Source: Paracyclopina nana (lineage: Eukaryota > Arthropoda > Copepoda > Cyclopoida > Cyclopettidae). From it: a stretch of DNA of 64,000 bases. How positions within the stretch are numbered: position 1 is the stretch's first letter; every line of letters begins with the position of its first letter. Location: positions 13,714,501 through 13,778,500 of the forward strand of contig JAGUCH010000002.1 in the NCBI GenBank assembly GCA_019096065.1, read 5' to 3'. Positions 43,950-55,508 of this stretch are shown one piece after another. The notes under the pieces were generated by a model. It was not told where the DNA came from. It saw nothing but the letters and a program-made list of their open reading frames with translations, and did not search any database. The position numbers and the translations under genes are program-made.

Positions 43950-46899
43950 ATGAGTAGCTACCTGACGGACACGGCCACCCTGGAGTTCGATCCCAGCGGC
44001 GGCAACAACAATCAGGCGAGCTACGAGTACACGTTGCCGCACACGAAGGCCATCGACCTCATCGGTGAGGAGTTCGTATCCAAGTCGAGGTCGTCGCCGG
44101 GCCAGCAGCAGTCGGTCATCGTGGAAACCCTCGGGGGCATCCCCATGACCAGCTCGTCCTCCGGGGCATCTTTGGGGCACAACGTGGTCCTAGTCAACAC
44201 AAGCACCGGTACCTTTGCCAGCAATAGTCACGGGGTGCCCATCCAAGTGCAGCAAATTTTGCAGCAGGCGCAAAATCAGGTAACAGCTTTTTCACGGATC
44301 GGCTAATTTAACGACTTAGAGCGCAAATAACGCGTTCGCGTACGTATCGACCCGCGGGTGCGAGCGCATAAATATGCAAAACTAGTGAAGTCCTATTAGT
44401 AACGTTTTGAAAGCTGACAACAAACCCTTTAATTTATTTCGAAGAGTCAAATTGGTTTTTCAATGCTAGACCAATTAAGAATCCCTAGGGAGGGTTCCTT
44501 TTATTAGTTCAGCAAAAGCACCATTTCCAAAGGATCGATATTTACTTTAGTTCAACTCTGAATTCAGAGATGGTTTTGAAAACGATTGAATATAAGCAAT
44601 ATTCCAGCATATGAAGTTTGAATATTTTAAAATTGTACTGTTCCTAGCTCGCATTATTTACGGCCGTCTGATTCACATTTTTATTTTTGCCGTACGACAT
44701 AAAAGCTCATGGCACTAATGCTGTAATTCATGAAAGGTTTCTGACAGGAAAGAGAGAAGCAGGTGATGTTCAATCTCTGTTATGAAGTGTGTAAGCTCGG
44801 ATGATCATCTGCAGCAGCTAGTGCACGTATAGCAGCAGCCGGGTGAAAAACGGATAACCGCTATGAAGCTCGCAAACGCGCATTGCATTTTCCGTGCGCG
44901 CGCGCGCATATCTCGTTAAAGTCAAATTGCACCGTGGAATATATGCTTTTTGAGTTGTGACAGCACTTGTTCATGCTTCAATGATATCTAGGTATCCATG
45001 GGCAGCAACATCGTGTCCGTGGCCTTGAGCCAGGCTTGCATGAGCGGCCTTCAGCAGCAGCATCAAAGTCAGCAAAATCACTGCTTCACTCTGGCAAGCA
45101 GTGGCAGCAATGGGCAACCCCTTCAAGTCCTTCACCCCAACGAGTACTCCAGCTTTCAGACCAACTCCCCCACCTCAGTGACCGTGGACTTGCCCTCTAT
45201 TCACCATGGCCAAGGCCACCAGACGTCTTCTTCAGCAGAGGAGAACGGTGTTTTGCTCTGCAACCTCGATGACCTCTCCAGGTACATCCCCGAGAACTTT
45301 TACTCCGACTTCACGCTGGCTGACAGCCAGCAGAACCAGGACTACCTGCAGACCGTGGTGGCTGGCAAGGCCATGACAACCACGACGGTGTCATCCAACA
45401 GCATGTCGAACAATCATCAACCTCAGTCCATCACCATCCAGCTGCCAACGCAGCCTCAGCCCATACAGGGCGTGAAAACGGTGACCTACGTCAACCAGCT
45501 GAAGAACAACAACCCTGGCAAGGTCACCCAGTACGCCTACACCCCATCAGGAGAGCGAATAGCCATCCACGGTCTTCCACCGGAGGCCACCAAGCCGGGG
45601 TCCACCCTGCAGGTGCAGGTCAAAGGGGGCGGCATGCAGACTCTCCAGTTGTCCGCTTTGGAGCCCAGCTCCAAACTGACCGTCCTCCAGGAGTTCCCCG
45701 AGGGCAGCAAAGTTGTCATCCAGGACGGAGGCAAGGGTGACTCCATAAGCAGCATATTGGAGGAGATGAAGCAGCAGGAGCACGGTGACATGGCCGAGTA
45801 TGCCACGGCCATCCCCGTGGCCGTGACCTCGGACCCCAAGAAGACCACAATCAAGAGGGTGTCTGGCCCCAACTCAACCGTATTTCTGCCCAAGCAACAG
45901 CACCAGCAACACCAGCTTCAACAACAGCAGCAGCAGCAGCAACAATCACGCATCATTTTCGCGGGCAACACACTACCCCAGGGAGCCATCCCCATCCAGA
46001 TCAACGGGTTGAATGCAATCCCCATCACGGCTGCCAAGAGCATCCCGTTCACGCTGAGCACGTTGACAACCTCCATCAACACTAGCCCCATTTCAAGCAG
46101 CCCGAGCAAAAAGTCCAGCCCGAACAACAACAACAACAAGGGCATGAACAAGGGTGGCGGTAGCAAGACCGGTGGCTTTGCCAAGATCCAGTCCAGCAAC
46201 CTGGCCAACATCAACAAGGCCATTGGCAACAACAAGACCTGCAACTGGGTCTTTGAGAACGGCGAGGTGTGTGGCAAGACGTTTTCCAAGTCGTACAACC
46301 TGGTGGTGCACATGCGCATGCACGAGGACGTGAGGCCGTTCGGATGCAGCCTCTGCGATCAGACCTTCAGACAGAAGGCGCACTTGCAGAGGCACGAGAC
46401 GACCCATGGGATTGGGGTCAAGGTGAGCAGCCGGAACCAGACCTCATCATCCGCAGGAACGCCAGCCGCGAGGCGCAAGCGGAAGAGGTCGTCGCGTGGC
46501 TCCACCGGATCAGCCGTGATGACAACGCCCATGAGCAACGTGAATATCAGCGCCAACCTCCAGCAAAGGCTGGCGAGAGTGTCGGAGCAATTTGGCGGAG
46601 TCAAAGATGTCAAAGACTCCGAAGAGGAGGAGGAGGAGGAGGACGAGGACGACGAGACCTCTCCGGCTCCCAAGATGAGGAGGCTTTCGATCCCGCTGGA
46701 CAGGTGTGACATGCCCAGCCAAGATGGCCACATTGATGAGGAGGAGAACTGCAGCAACGAAAACAACGCCTTTCAGCCCTACATTGCGACAGCCGAAGAG
46801 GTCGCGGCCTCATCCCGGACCTCGCCGCAGGTCCTGGATGCTGCGGTCACCGCGGCTGTCAATGAGGCCATCAGTGACATCCAGGAGGCCATCATGTAA
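43950..46899 (+). CDS. C2H2 zinc-finger transcription factor, 745 aa
   Basis: Exons 43950-44279 and 44992-46899 encode 745 aa. The first ~520 residues are Gln/Ser/Asn-rich, with a poly-Gln run near 415-430, typical of activation domains. Two adjacent zinc fingers lie at ~527-582: an atypical finger with a long knuckle (CNWVFENGEVCGKTFSKSYN, then HMRMH) and a standard one (CSLCDQTFRQKAHLQRHETTH). A basic patch (RRKRKRSSRG) and a run of Glu/Asp (~653-663) follow. The C-terminus is Ala/Glu-rich. It probably binds DNA and regulates transcription; orthology was not recognised. The gene is markedly GC-richer than its neighbours. Confidence 0.88.
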
Positions 46900-47733
46900 A
46901 AAGTACCTAGATACGATGCAAAAGTTCGAGATAATCTCGGGATGGTTGCATGGCAAGCACAATATAAGGACAATTGAGGCTTTTCAACGCGCTACTATTT
47001 TTAGCTGGATGACTCATAAGCTATATTATCAAAGAAGACGAGCAGCTCGCCCAATGATCAAGTCATTATAAACAAGAGTCCATGATAGAGCTTACAATTG
47101 ATCTTCTTTGTAAAACCATATGTTATATTAACCCCCCCACACACATATATTGCCCTAGTTGTTTTTTTTTCAAATTAGCCCTCCACCTGACGTGACAACC
47201 CTCTTATTGACTTTTTTATCATCTCTTCTGACGTGTGTGTGTGTGTGTGAGTGTGTAAAAAGACTACTATTTTTAGCCACATCATTATACAATTATTAAT
47301 ATTATTACCATGCGAATGATACTCACTTTTATTATGACAATTTAGGCGTGAATAACTTGCAATTGAACCAAATCTACTACACCACTCTAGTCCCGCAAAA
47401 TATACCAAATAATAGCGATTTTTTGCAAAATAGTCCAATAATGTAAGCGATTTGGAAGCTTTTTCACCTCCTCGATCACCACTTGAAATGTTACAATCCA
47501 TATTTTCACTACAACGACAACAGCCAGAAAAAAGAAGAAGACACATTGAATGTTCATATACAACTATTGTATTGAGAGCTTCTGTAAAGCATAACTTTTC
47601 TAATCTTAGTACGACTGCATCCAATCAAATTGATTATAATAGAACAAAAGACATAATAATAGACTGTGCGCTGCTATCATGCGTACACCTCCCTCAAATA
47701 AATAGAACGTTTTGTAAATCCAAAGGAAACGTA
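46900..47733. other. 3' region between convergent zinc-finger gene and FARS2
   Basis: 834 bp, AT-rich, with a short (GT)n tract at about 47233-47249. No coding frame was supported. It contains the 3' UTRs of both convergent genes. Confidence 0.5.
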
Positions 47734-50331
47734 TTACCGAACTGTCACTTTTAATTCGTCAGCGACCGCAGACTCAATTTGGCTATGCAGCAAGTTCACT
47801 TCTGCTTGCGTCAAAGTCTTGTCCATAGAGCGATAGGTGATGCGGTAGCTATGGCTGTGACGTTTCTTCTTTGGGTGGTAGAACGTATCAAATAGGTCCA
47901 CCTGCTCCACCATATCTCCACCAATGGATCTGACAAGGTCGTAAAAGTCATTCGAGGAAAATTCAGTGTTTTCCGGAAGCCAAAAACTGATGTCATTGAT
48001 GCACGGTGGATGCTTGCTGAAGGGGACAAATGTGATCTCTTTCCTCGGATCATCCGTGCTGAACTGGTTGAGAAAGCCAGGATCCGTGCTCCAAAAGAGC
48101 CGAATGTCGGGAATTTGGTACAGCTTCATGGCGAGCCTTTCGAGGCCGAGACCAAAGGCCCAACCGATTTTATCCGCAGCTCCACACCGATTGAGTATTT
48201 CTTGCTCCACTATGCCACAGCCAAGTACTTCCATCCAGTCATTTCTCCAATAAATCTCCAATTCCCATGAAGGATGCGTGAATGGAAAATAGCAATCCAC
48301 CCATCTGTATTCAATATCTGAAAAATGCATCTCTGTTAGCAACTTAGCTTGGCTTGAAGTATAGTTCACAGAATCTTGCTTTTGTAAAATTCCCTTCGCT
48401 AACACACAAATAAATGGCAAAAAAATTGCATTGTAGCTCCTCATGCTTATTTGGATTTTAGAACATCTTGGGTCAGATTAAAGCCAAATGATGGCCTTTC
48501 CTCTAAGAAATAAATCCCATTGCAGAAAAAATGCGGTAGCAGTAAAAGCCACACAAGGGACACCGGCACAATCAATGGTAGTGAGTGTGCCTTCTACCAT
48601 TGATTGTGCGTTTCTCCAATTTGTAAAAGGCACACTCCAGTGACAAAGTTATGATAAGGAGGTGCGAGAAATCAATCAACCAAAAAAAGTGTGATATTCC
48701 ATCTAAATGCAATCCTTTCCAACTGAACTTCACTAATATCTATATTTGAAAACAAAAATAGTGCGTTCAGTCTTTCAGTCGCACCTCCTTATCATAACTT
48801 GGTCACAGGAGTGTGCATTTTACGCATTGGAAAATCGCACAATCAATGGTAAAAAGCACACTCACAGAGAAATTTACCTGCCATATCATATTGTGCTCAG
48901 TGTGCCGGTGTGCCTAGTGTGCCTTTGACTGCTACCGGCTTGCCTTCAAGCATAGGCCGGCCAAACACCTAATGGCAGCCGTACACTGATATTTCGACAA
49001 AACCTTATATTCAGCAAAAGCTGAGTAAGTTGTTCAAGAAATCCTCTATATCTTTTAAAAGGCCATGACCTTATTAATCAGCCATTTTGATTGCCTTTGC
49101 TCTATTGGCCAAGTTGGCCATGGAAAGGATGCAAATTTACTTAAAAATTGAATGAGGTGTTTGAAAAAAAAATTAGACTTGCTGTCTAAATTATAACCGA
49201 CACCGAGTCACCGACACACTGTATCGTTATTGCTTAGGTAGAATTTCCGTAAGGTTTGAACAATTCTCTGCTCAAATAATATAAGGTTGTGGAGCAGCGC
49301 TTTTTATAGTCGATAAGTTCCTTTCCATGTGCTCACTTTTAAGGTCTTGAGGCTACGTATTTGCTTACTTTTTTTATTTTTATTTTACTTTGTTAAGACC
49401 AATTTTTGCGCCAACAAAAGCCGCTTTTGAGATTTTTTATTTTTGTAACAGCCCATCGAAAGGTCCGAAGAGAACAAAGCAAACAACAAAATAGCTCTCA
49501 TTTTCTGCCACTCAAAAAATTCATGATTTCGAATTCTTTGCTGAAAAGAACTTAAAGAACAAAACAGAATGGTTTACCATTTCCAAATAAGTCCTTGGCA
49601 AGGCACAGAAGACAGTCCTTTAAGTCTAGTTCAACCATCTTGGCGCTGTCCAATGTGTGTCTTTCTTGCTTGTCATTCGTTCGCACACCGTTTTCCTCAA
49701 ATACTTTCAAGTGATGCTTGGGTCCCTTGACATGATCGAAAAATTTGATCTCTTCAAACAGCCGAACGCCCTCCATTTGATGAAAAACAGGATAATGACT
49801 GGCATCAATCTCATCACGACGGTAGACATCACCCACGACGAGAAAGTTGTCTAGTCCCATCGCAATCATTTCTGTCTGGTGAGCTGACGTGTGAGCTCTG
49901 AGCATCGTCTCTCGGTTGAAGAAGTAAGAATCTGACTTGCTTCGACTCGGGTGATCCTTGGGCACTAGTAACGAGTCGTAATTCTGCTGCAAACTCACGA
50001 TCGGACTGAGATTTTCGTGCACGGAAAAGAGTGGATTTCCCCTGTAATTGTCATATTTCTTGTACATGAAGTCAACGATTCTTCGCTTTATCAGCCCGAG
50101 AGGATGTTTAGGCTGCATGTGTAGCTTTCTGTCCATCAAAGATATGATTTTTGGAGTGACATTTGTCCATTCGTCAGTTTTGAAAGTTCTCCCTTGAACG
50201 GTCAAATCAGGGTATTTAATCCTCTTTTCTGCATTGGTGCTTTGATGACAGTTTCTCACGATGCAACCAAGTCGCAGCGGTTGCTGGTAGAAATGACGCA
50301 ATATCACAACCCTGTCTATTCTCATCGTCAT
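47734..50331 (-). CDS. FARS2: Phenylalanine-tRNA ligase, mitochondrial
   Basis: Exons 49578-50331 and 47734-48317 encode 445 aa, close to the ~451 aa of human FARS2. It charges mitochondrial tRNA-Phe as a monomer. A basic presequence precedes the class II catalytic core: VHENLSPIVSLQQNYDSLL, then RAHTSAHQTE (motif 2 region) and VGDVYRRDEIDASHYPVFHQ. The second exon has RWVDCYFPFTHPSWELEI and motif 3 GWAFGLGLERLAM. The anticodon-binding domain follows (PPCINDISFWL, FYDLVRSIGGDMVE), ending in ITYRSMDKTL. The 1260-bp intron, unusually long for this window, carries an inverted-repeat element. The gene is divergent from LYRM4. Confidence 0.96.
48534..48937. mobile_element. Foldback/MITE element, 404 bp, in the FARS2 intron
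   Basis: The outer ends are inverted copies: CGGTAGCAGTAAAAGCCACA at left and the complement of the right end reads CGGTAGCAGTCAAAGGCACA, continuing through CACACCGGCACA-like sequence. A second, inner pair of inverted arms (48595-48666 and 48779-48850) shares ACCATTGATTGTGCG and AAGTTATGATAAGGAGGTGC around a ~110-bp loop. A further small hairpin (CACAATCAATGGTAG with its complement) lies at 48567-48609. There is no coding capacity. A target duplication was not identified. Confidence 0.8.
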
Positions 50332-50681
50332 TTGGCGGAAAAATCACTTTAATAAATCACTTGCGAAAAAAAAGTTTGTTGTTTTGTTAGAAAAAGTAAA
50401 CAAACAGCAAACTGTGATGACTGAGCATGCGCGTTACCGAGAAAAGGCTCAAACCTCTATAATCTATCTTTAATCCGTAAGGATGCAGAGAATTGCGTCT
50501 ATGGATAGTGCACTACAAAGAAAAGAATCAAAGCGAATGTTTATATCAGTTTTGGAGCACCGAACCGTCTCAGCGTCAGCAAGTCCATTTTCTCTCGACT
50601 TTTACATTTCATAAATCTTTTTTCTGAACTCTCGCGCCTAAGTTCACAACTCGTTGTATCCAATAATATCCAGTTTTCAAC
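50332..50681. promoter_or_regulatory. Shared 5' region of FARS2 and LYRM4
   Basis: 350 bp between two divergent nuclear genes whose products both work in mitochondria. No coding frame is seen. A bidirectional promoter is inferred from the spacing. Confidence 0.5.
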
Positions 50682-51198
50682 ATGGCCAATAAAGCTCAGA
50701 CGCTGAGCTTGTTCAAAACTATGATGCGCGAGGGAGGCAAATTCCCCGATTTCAACTTCAGGTGAGTGACGATCATTGGTGGAAATCTGGTTATGCTGGT
50801 TTTTGGCGTTCCAATCGTCAAGTCCACATTGACCTAAAGCAACGCAGACATCGTTCATTGTTTTGCAGTTTTGTCTGTCAGTACTCTAGATGTTTATTTA
50901 TAGTCATACCAAATAAGAGAGTTGTTCGGTCTTTCTTGCAGGAACTACGCTTTGAGGAGGGTGCGCGACGGATTCAAGTCTGGAAAAGAGCTCACTGAGG
51001 CTGCTGCCATAGCCAAAGAGCTCGAGTTTGCTCAAAAGAACTTGGAGGTGATCAAAAGACAGGTGATATTTCTCTTATTTTCATTTTGAACAATCTTCAA
51101 ATGCTTCTCTCCCAATTTAGGTTACTCTCAGCCAGTTTTATGGCGTGCATGAAAAATTGACAATTGAGGTGCCGAAGAACGCATCCACTTCAATTTAG
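50682..51198 (+). CDS. LYRM4: LYRM4/ISD11, Fe-S cluster assembly factor, 92 aa
   Basis: Exons 50682-50761, 50942-51062 and 51121-51198 encode 92 aa (human 91). ISD11 stabilises the mitochondrial cysteine desulfurase NFS1 together with acyl carrier protein. The conserved core FNFRNYALRRVRDGFKSGK and the tail NLEVIKRQVTLSQFYGVHEK match the family closely. The name-giving Leu-Tyr-Arg motif near the N-terminus is Leu-Phe-Lys here (SLFKTMMREGG, residues 10-12), a conservative change. The second and third exons are short, so the gene is easy to miss. Confidence 0.93.
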
Positions 51199-51228
51199 TG
51201 TTCTTGCCTCATTACAATAGTCTCTCAT

Positions 51229-51234
51229 AGAATA
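51229..51234 (+). terminator. AATAAA polyadenylation signal of LYRM4
   Basis: An AATAAA hexamer 30 bp after the LYRM4 stop codon and about 95 bp before the next gene's start codon on the same strand, leaving very little room for that gene's promoter. Confidence 0.5.
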
Positions 51235-51328
51235 AAAAACTAAATCGCCAGCTGTTGCAGTGTTGTGAGTGAGTGGAACCGCCCCCATTTCGCTTGTTAG
51301 CTTCAAGTTTCATCACAGTGCTGAAAAT

Positions 51329-53053
51329 ATGTCAGGTGACAGACATCCTCACTCCTACCCTCCGATTGAGGCTGCCTCTCCAGTCTCTTCAGCGAGCCAT
51401 GATGACTCTCGGATAGAGCCACCAGCCTCAATTTGGCCTCAGTTCTTCACAACATTGGCCTCCACCACTGGAGGTCTGGTGATGGGCACAGCAATAGCTT
51501 GGTCAGGTCCAGCACTGCATCAACTACAGCTAAATTCAACGCTTGCACGTTCAGAGTTTCCAGTGAGCGATAGCCAAGCCAATTTCGTAGCTAGCCTGAT
51601 GCCAGCTGGAGCTCTGTTTGGGGGTAAATTAAAGTTTAAAGATTGATTTATTAGGAACTGTGACAATGATGGCCATATTTTAGGCATGATGGGTGGCATG
51701 GTTATAAGTAAATTTGGTCGGAAAGGTGCCATGATTGGAAATGCTGTATTTTTTGCACTGAGTTATCTGCTCTTGGCAGCCGCTCAAAATGTCTGGATGT
51801 TGCTGGCTGGCAGATTTTTAACAGGAATTGCTTCAGGAATTACAACAATAGCAACACCCACATATGTGTCAGAAACTGCTTCTCCAAATGTCAGAGGAAT
51901 GATGGGTTCCAGCTTTCAAGTAACCATTTGCTCTTGGAAAAATTGGAGCTGATTATAATTATAATTATTATTGTGTATTTTAGCTTATGGTCACTGTTGG
52001 AGTTTTGTTTGTGGACGTATTGGGAGCTTTGACAACGTGGAGGTGGATGTCTGTTGCATGCATTGGATCCTGCCTTGTTTGGTCCATTTTGATGTACTTT
52101 TCACCTGAATCCCCTGCCTACTTGTTGACGAGAAAAGACTATGACGGAGCCAGAGAGGCCATGACCTTTCTCAGAGGCCACCCTTACATTGAGACTGAGT
52201 TATCCGAAGTTCAGCAAAGCATGGAAGAGGCTGCCAACAAGGCTTTTACATGGAGTCAAATGTTGGAGGCAGCAAACATGAAGCCTTTAGCCATAGCGCT
52301 CATGCTAATGATTGGTCAGCAGCTGTCAGGTGTCAACGCTGTCATCTTTTTCAGTGTGTCCATCTTTGAAAAGGCTCACACTGATCTCAACTCGTACGTG
52401 GAGAACATCATTGTTGGCAGTGTTCAGGTCGTGGCCACTTTGCTGGCCACCTTGTTCATTGACAAGTTGGGTAGAAGACTGCTCTTGATCCTCTCAGCTC
52501 TAATTATGATCGTTTCCCTCTATGGACTTGGCCTTTACTTTTGGATGCTGCAGACAATGCCTGACAAGGCTGCAGCCATTGATTCATTGCCTTTGGCCAG
52601 CTTGTGCATTTTCATATTTGCCTTCTCCATTGGTTTTGGCCCCATTCCTTGGCTTATGATGTCTGAAATTTTCTCTCCTGAAGTGAAAGGAGTTGCGAGT
52701 TCCATCAGCGGTAAGTCAAATGCACAGCCTTTTCTCAAGGTCAGTGGATAACCTTTTTTTTCTTGTTAGCATCTTTTAACTGGACCCTGGCCTTTTTTGT
52801 TACTGAATTTTTTGGCCCAGTGTCAAAGGCCACAGGACCTGCAGCAACCTTTTGGGCCTTTGCTGTGGTGCTGCTGGTTGTAATGTCCTTTACTGTCTTT
52901 TTTGTTCCTGAAACAAAAGGAAAATCCTTGGAAGAGATTCAAGAACACTTTAGAGGTGTACATGTGGAAGACGAGTCACCTATTCTTGACGACAACCTTG
53001 AGGTTACCATCGAGGCGGAAATTAATGCCGAAATCAGCACTGTTCGAGCCTAA
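51329..53053 (+). CDS. Facilitated sugar transporter, Tret1/SLC2-like
   Basis: Exons 51329-51623, 51684-51919, 51984-52710 and 52770-53053 encode 513 aa with about 12 membrane helices. Sugar-porter signatures are present: KFGRKGAM after TM2, GRFLTGIASG, PESPAYLLTRKDYDGA before the central loop, QQLSGVNAVIFF in TM7, DKLGRRLLL, GPIPWLMMSEIF in TM10 and PETKGKSLEEIQEHF at the end. These match arthropod facilitated trehalose transporters (Tret1-like), moving trehalose or glucose down its gradient; the substrate is inferred. An in-frame ATG at 51269 would add 20 residues; 51329 is preferred because it leaves more leader. It begins only 130 bp after the LYRM4 stop. Confidence 0.9.
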
Positions 53054-53529
53054 AATGGGGCTTGATTCTCTCTGTGATGAATAAACTCCATTTAAATTCA
53101 TGCTGCGCGTAATAAGCTATCTGGCATCTGCCCGTAGGCCTAAAATAAAAAAAATAAAAACAGACGATCTTATAAAATTAAAAAAGTCTGGTAGCTCTGT
53201 TTCCAGTTAGTTTTTTGCTTTCTTTACCGAATTATCAAATTTGAGGCGCATGATGTCACAAGATTTTAATCTTGAAGGAATGGTCACTCTCCATAATGAA
53301 CCAGGTTATTTCGATCGGGCGAGTCAATGAAAAACTAACGTCTGGCGATGCTTTAAAGCCATCGTGAGCAAAAGAATTTACTTTTCATTTTACCGAATGC
53401 CGGTTAATTTTCTGCTTGAGCCAAAAACACGGTGCAGCTTTCCAAAAGTTCAATTCAGCCACTCATTTCTGAATTAGTTTGGATTGCGGCCGTAGAGCAT
53501 GACCTGACACTTCTCGAAAAAGCCCCAAG
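53054..53529. other. Intergenic between sugar transporter and Otu-like gene
   Basis: 476 bp with an AATAAA at 53080-53085, 27 bp after the transporter's stop codon, that probably ends its mRNA. The remainder is the 5' region of the Otu-like gene. Confidence 0.5.
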
Positions 53530-55277
53530 ATGACATCAACGGCCTCACCAACGCGAAGGAGCAGAAACAAGCCCCAAATCAGAGATCACATGGACATGAT
53601 TTTAGAGTCTAAAGGCTTCTACAGAAAGCACGTGGCCAGTGGTGAGGAGTCCATTTTCCGAGCGCTTTCTGACGGCCTTTTTGGCACCCAATACTACCGC
53701 TTCATCCTAGCCAAAGCCGCCCAACTTGCCAATTTTGACTTTGAAGGCCAACAGGACGAAGAGCCTCTAGAAACGAGGTTTTCCCTGGTGTGCCACTTGG
53801 CACAAACGTTTAATTTTAGCTTAGAAATCATCAGAACCACTGACGACAAACTGACTCCTTTCATCTTTGACCCAGGCCAAGAGAATCGTGAGAGTCATGA
53901 TGAGAGGTAACCTTGATGTCCTTGCCAAAAGTCTTGTCATTTTGATGCTCTCTTTTTTTTTCAGGGTGATCCCGAAGAAACTTTTGCTTTGCCACTCACC
54001 ACCTCACCAATTTGACCCAATTTACACGAAAAAGACCATTGAACATGCTGGAATGTGTCAGTCCATTCTCTACGAGTTGCTCTACGTTGACATATTCAAG
54101 GTCTATGATGCCATGGAGGTAATTTTCGATTTATTCATTTTCTTGTGTTTCATGAAAAAACCTCATTACCTTTGCAGGCTGCAAATGTGATGCTCAATGG
54201 CGATTTCGATCCCAATGAAGGCAAGCCTGAAGTTCTTGACCCAGAATTTAGTGGGTCAGCATTGGAGTCCTTGGACAATTTCTACATCCCTTTTCCGTAC
54301 AAGGTGGCCAAGTGTCTTGATCCCCAATCGTACCGCAATATTGAGTACGATATTTGGCTTGTTGACAAGGCACACCACATTGACACTCCTACGAGGTAAT
54401 AATACATCAACCCGTTACTAAGTTGTATCTAGAGTTTTTCGTTGCAGACAAAGCCCCATAAGGGGCCCAAGACTTAATATAACTATTGGAAACCTACCCA
54501 GGGGAACTCCCTGCGTAATTAGGTACTCTAACAACTGGACTTTCTATGGCTATGTTCAGGGCCCTACTATGAACAACAAAATGATGGAGGTTTTCCTACC
54601 ACTTTACGAGCAATGTGTCTATGTTGAACGTGGCATGGTGTTGCCCATCGAAGAAATGCCTGCTGAGATGCAAATTTTGCCTCGTTTTCCGAACGAGTCT
54701 CCCAGGCTCACTGATTCGACTGAGGTAATTGTTAAGACTATAGGGAATCTACAATTTAAGACATCTTTTATCAAAGGTCCAAGAAGCTCAAAGAAGAAAC
54801 TTGTTGATGGTCAAAGCTGATGATCCCAACTGGTTGGGCAAGTCTGACTTTTCAGTGCCTCCCCCAGCTTTTGAGGATGATGAGGCTGGTATTGACGATG
54901 AATGCATTCCTATCCCTGAGCCGGAGTTCATTCCTCCTCCACCCTTGGACTTGAGTCAAATCAACAACAATGGCAATTTGGAAGACTTTTGCTATGCTTG
55001 TTCTTCAGCTGGAGCAATTCCGCCCCTCAGTCCTGGATATTGCGTCAGCCCCACCTTTGTCATGCCCTCCTGGAATGGAGTACCGTCTCCCTATCCAATG
55101 GGACACATGCCAAGCTACTGTTACTTTGTGAGCCCTGTCATGTCCCCCATGACACCGATGATTGCTGCGCCACCTTCAACCCCAGTCTTTGCAATGCCTA
55201 GTCCTTTGGATCAGCAGCAAGTGTTTGTCTTCCCAGATGTTGCCACGGCTCCTCAATATGATGGCCACGAACAATAG
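53530..55277 (+). CDS. otu: Otu (ovarian tumour) homologue with OTU and Tudor regions
   Basis: Exons 53530-53906, 53965-54118, 54178-54395, 54448-54724 and 54777-55277 encode 508 aa. The N-terminal OTU fold (ESKGFYRKHVASGEESIFRA) places Ser41 where active OTU proteases have Cys. Drosophila Otu also has Ser there. The His-side motif is PPHQFDPIY. The Otu signature IPFPYKVAKCLDPQSYRNIE follows, then a Tudor-like segment (RGTPCVIRYSNNWTFYGYVQ). The C-terminal third is Pro/Met/Ser/Tyr-rich low complexity, like the phase-separating tail of fly Otu. In flies Otu is a germline deubiquitinase needed for oogenesis. Confidence 0.88.
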
Positions 55278-55508
55278 GAGCGTTCGGGCTCCACAAAGTT
55301 TTATAAGAATACGCTTACTTTAATAGTTTTTAGAAAAACCCAACTCCCTACGCAACAAGTATTTTTTACCTTTGAGAGAGCTTTGAATCACGTGTGCTCT
55401 TTACATTTACTACTACTATTATGTTTAAAAAAACGAATATATAGCCAACTTCGTACTATTACATTTATAGCATTTATTGGAGAGTATATTTTTTCTCTTG
55501 AGTTGCTG

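Noticed and set aside
47222..47252. GT-rich tract as a possible regulatory element
   Set aside because: A simple microsatellite; nothing ties it to a specific function.
48318..48444. Upstream extension of the second FARS2 exon to an ATG at 48444
   Set aside because: The family alignment requires splicing at the CAG before position 48317; the extension is intronic and has no similarity.
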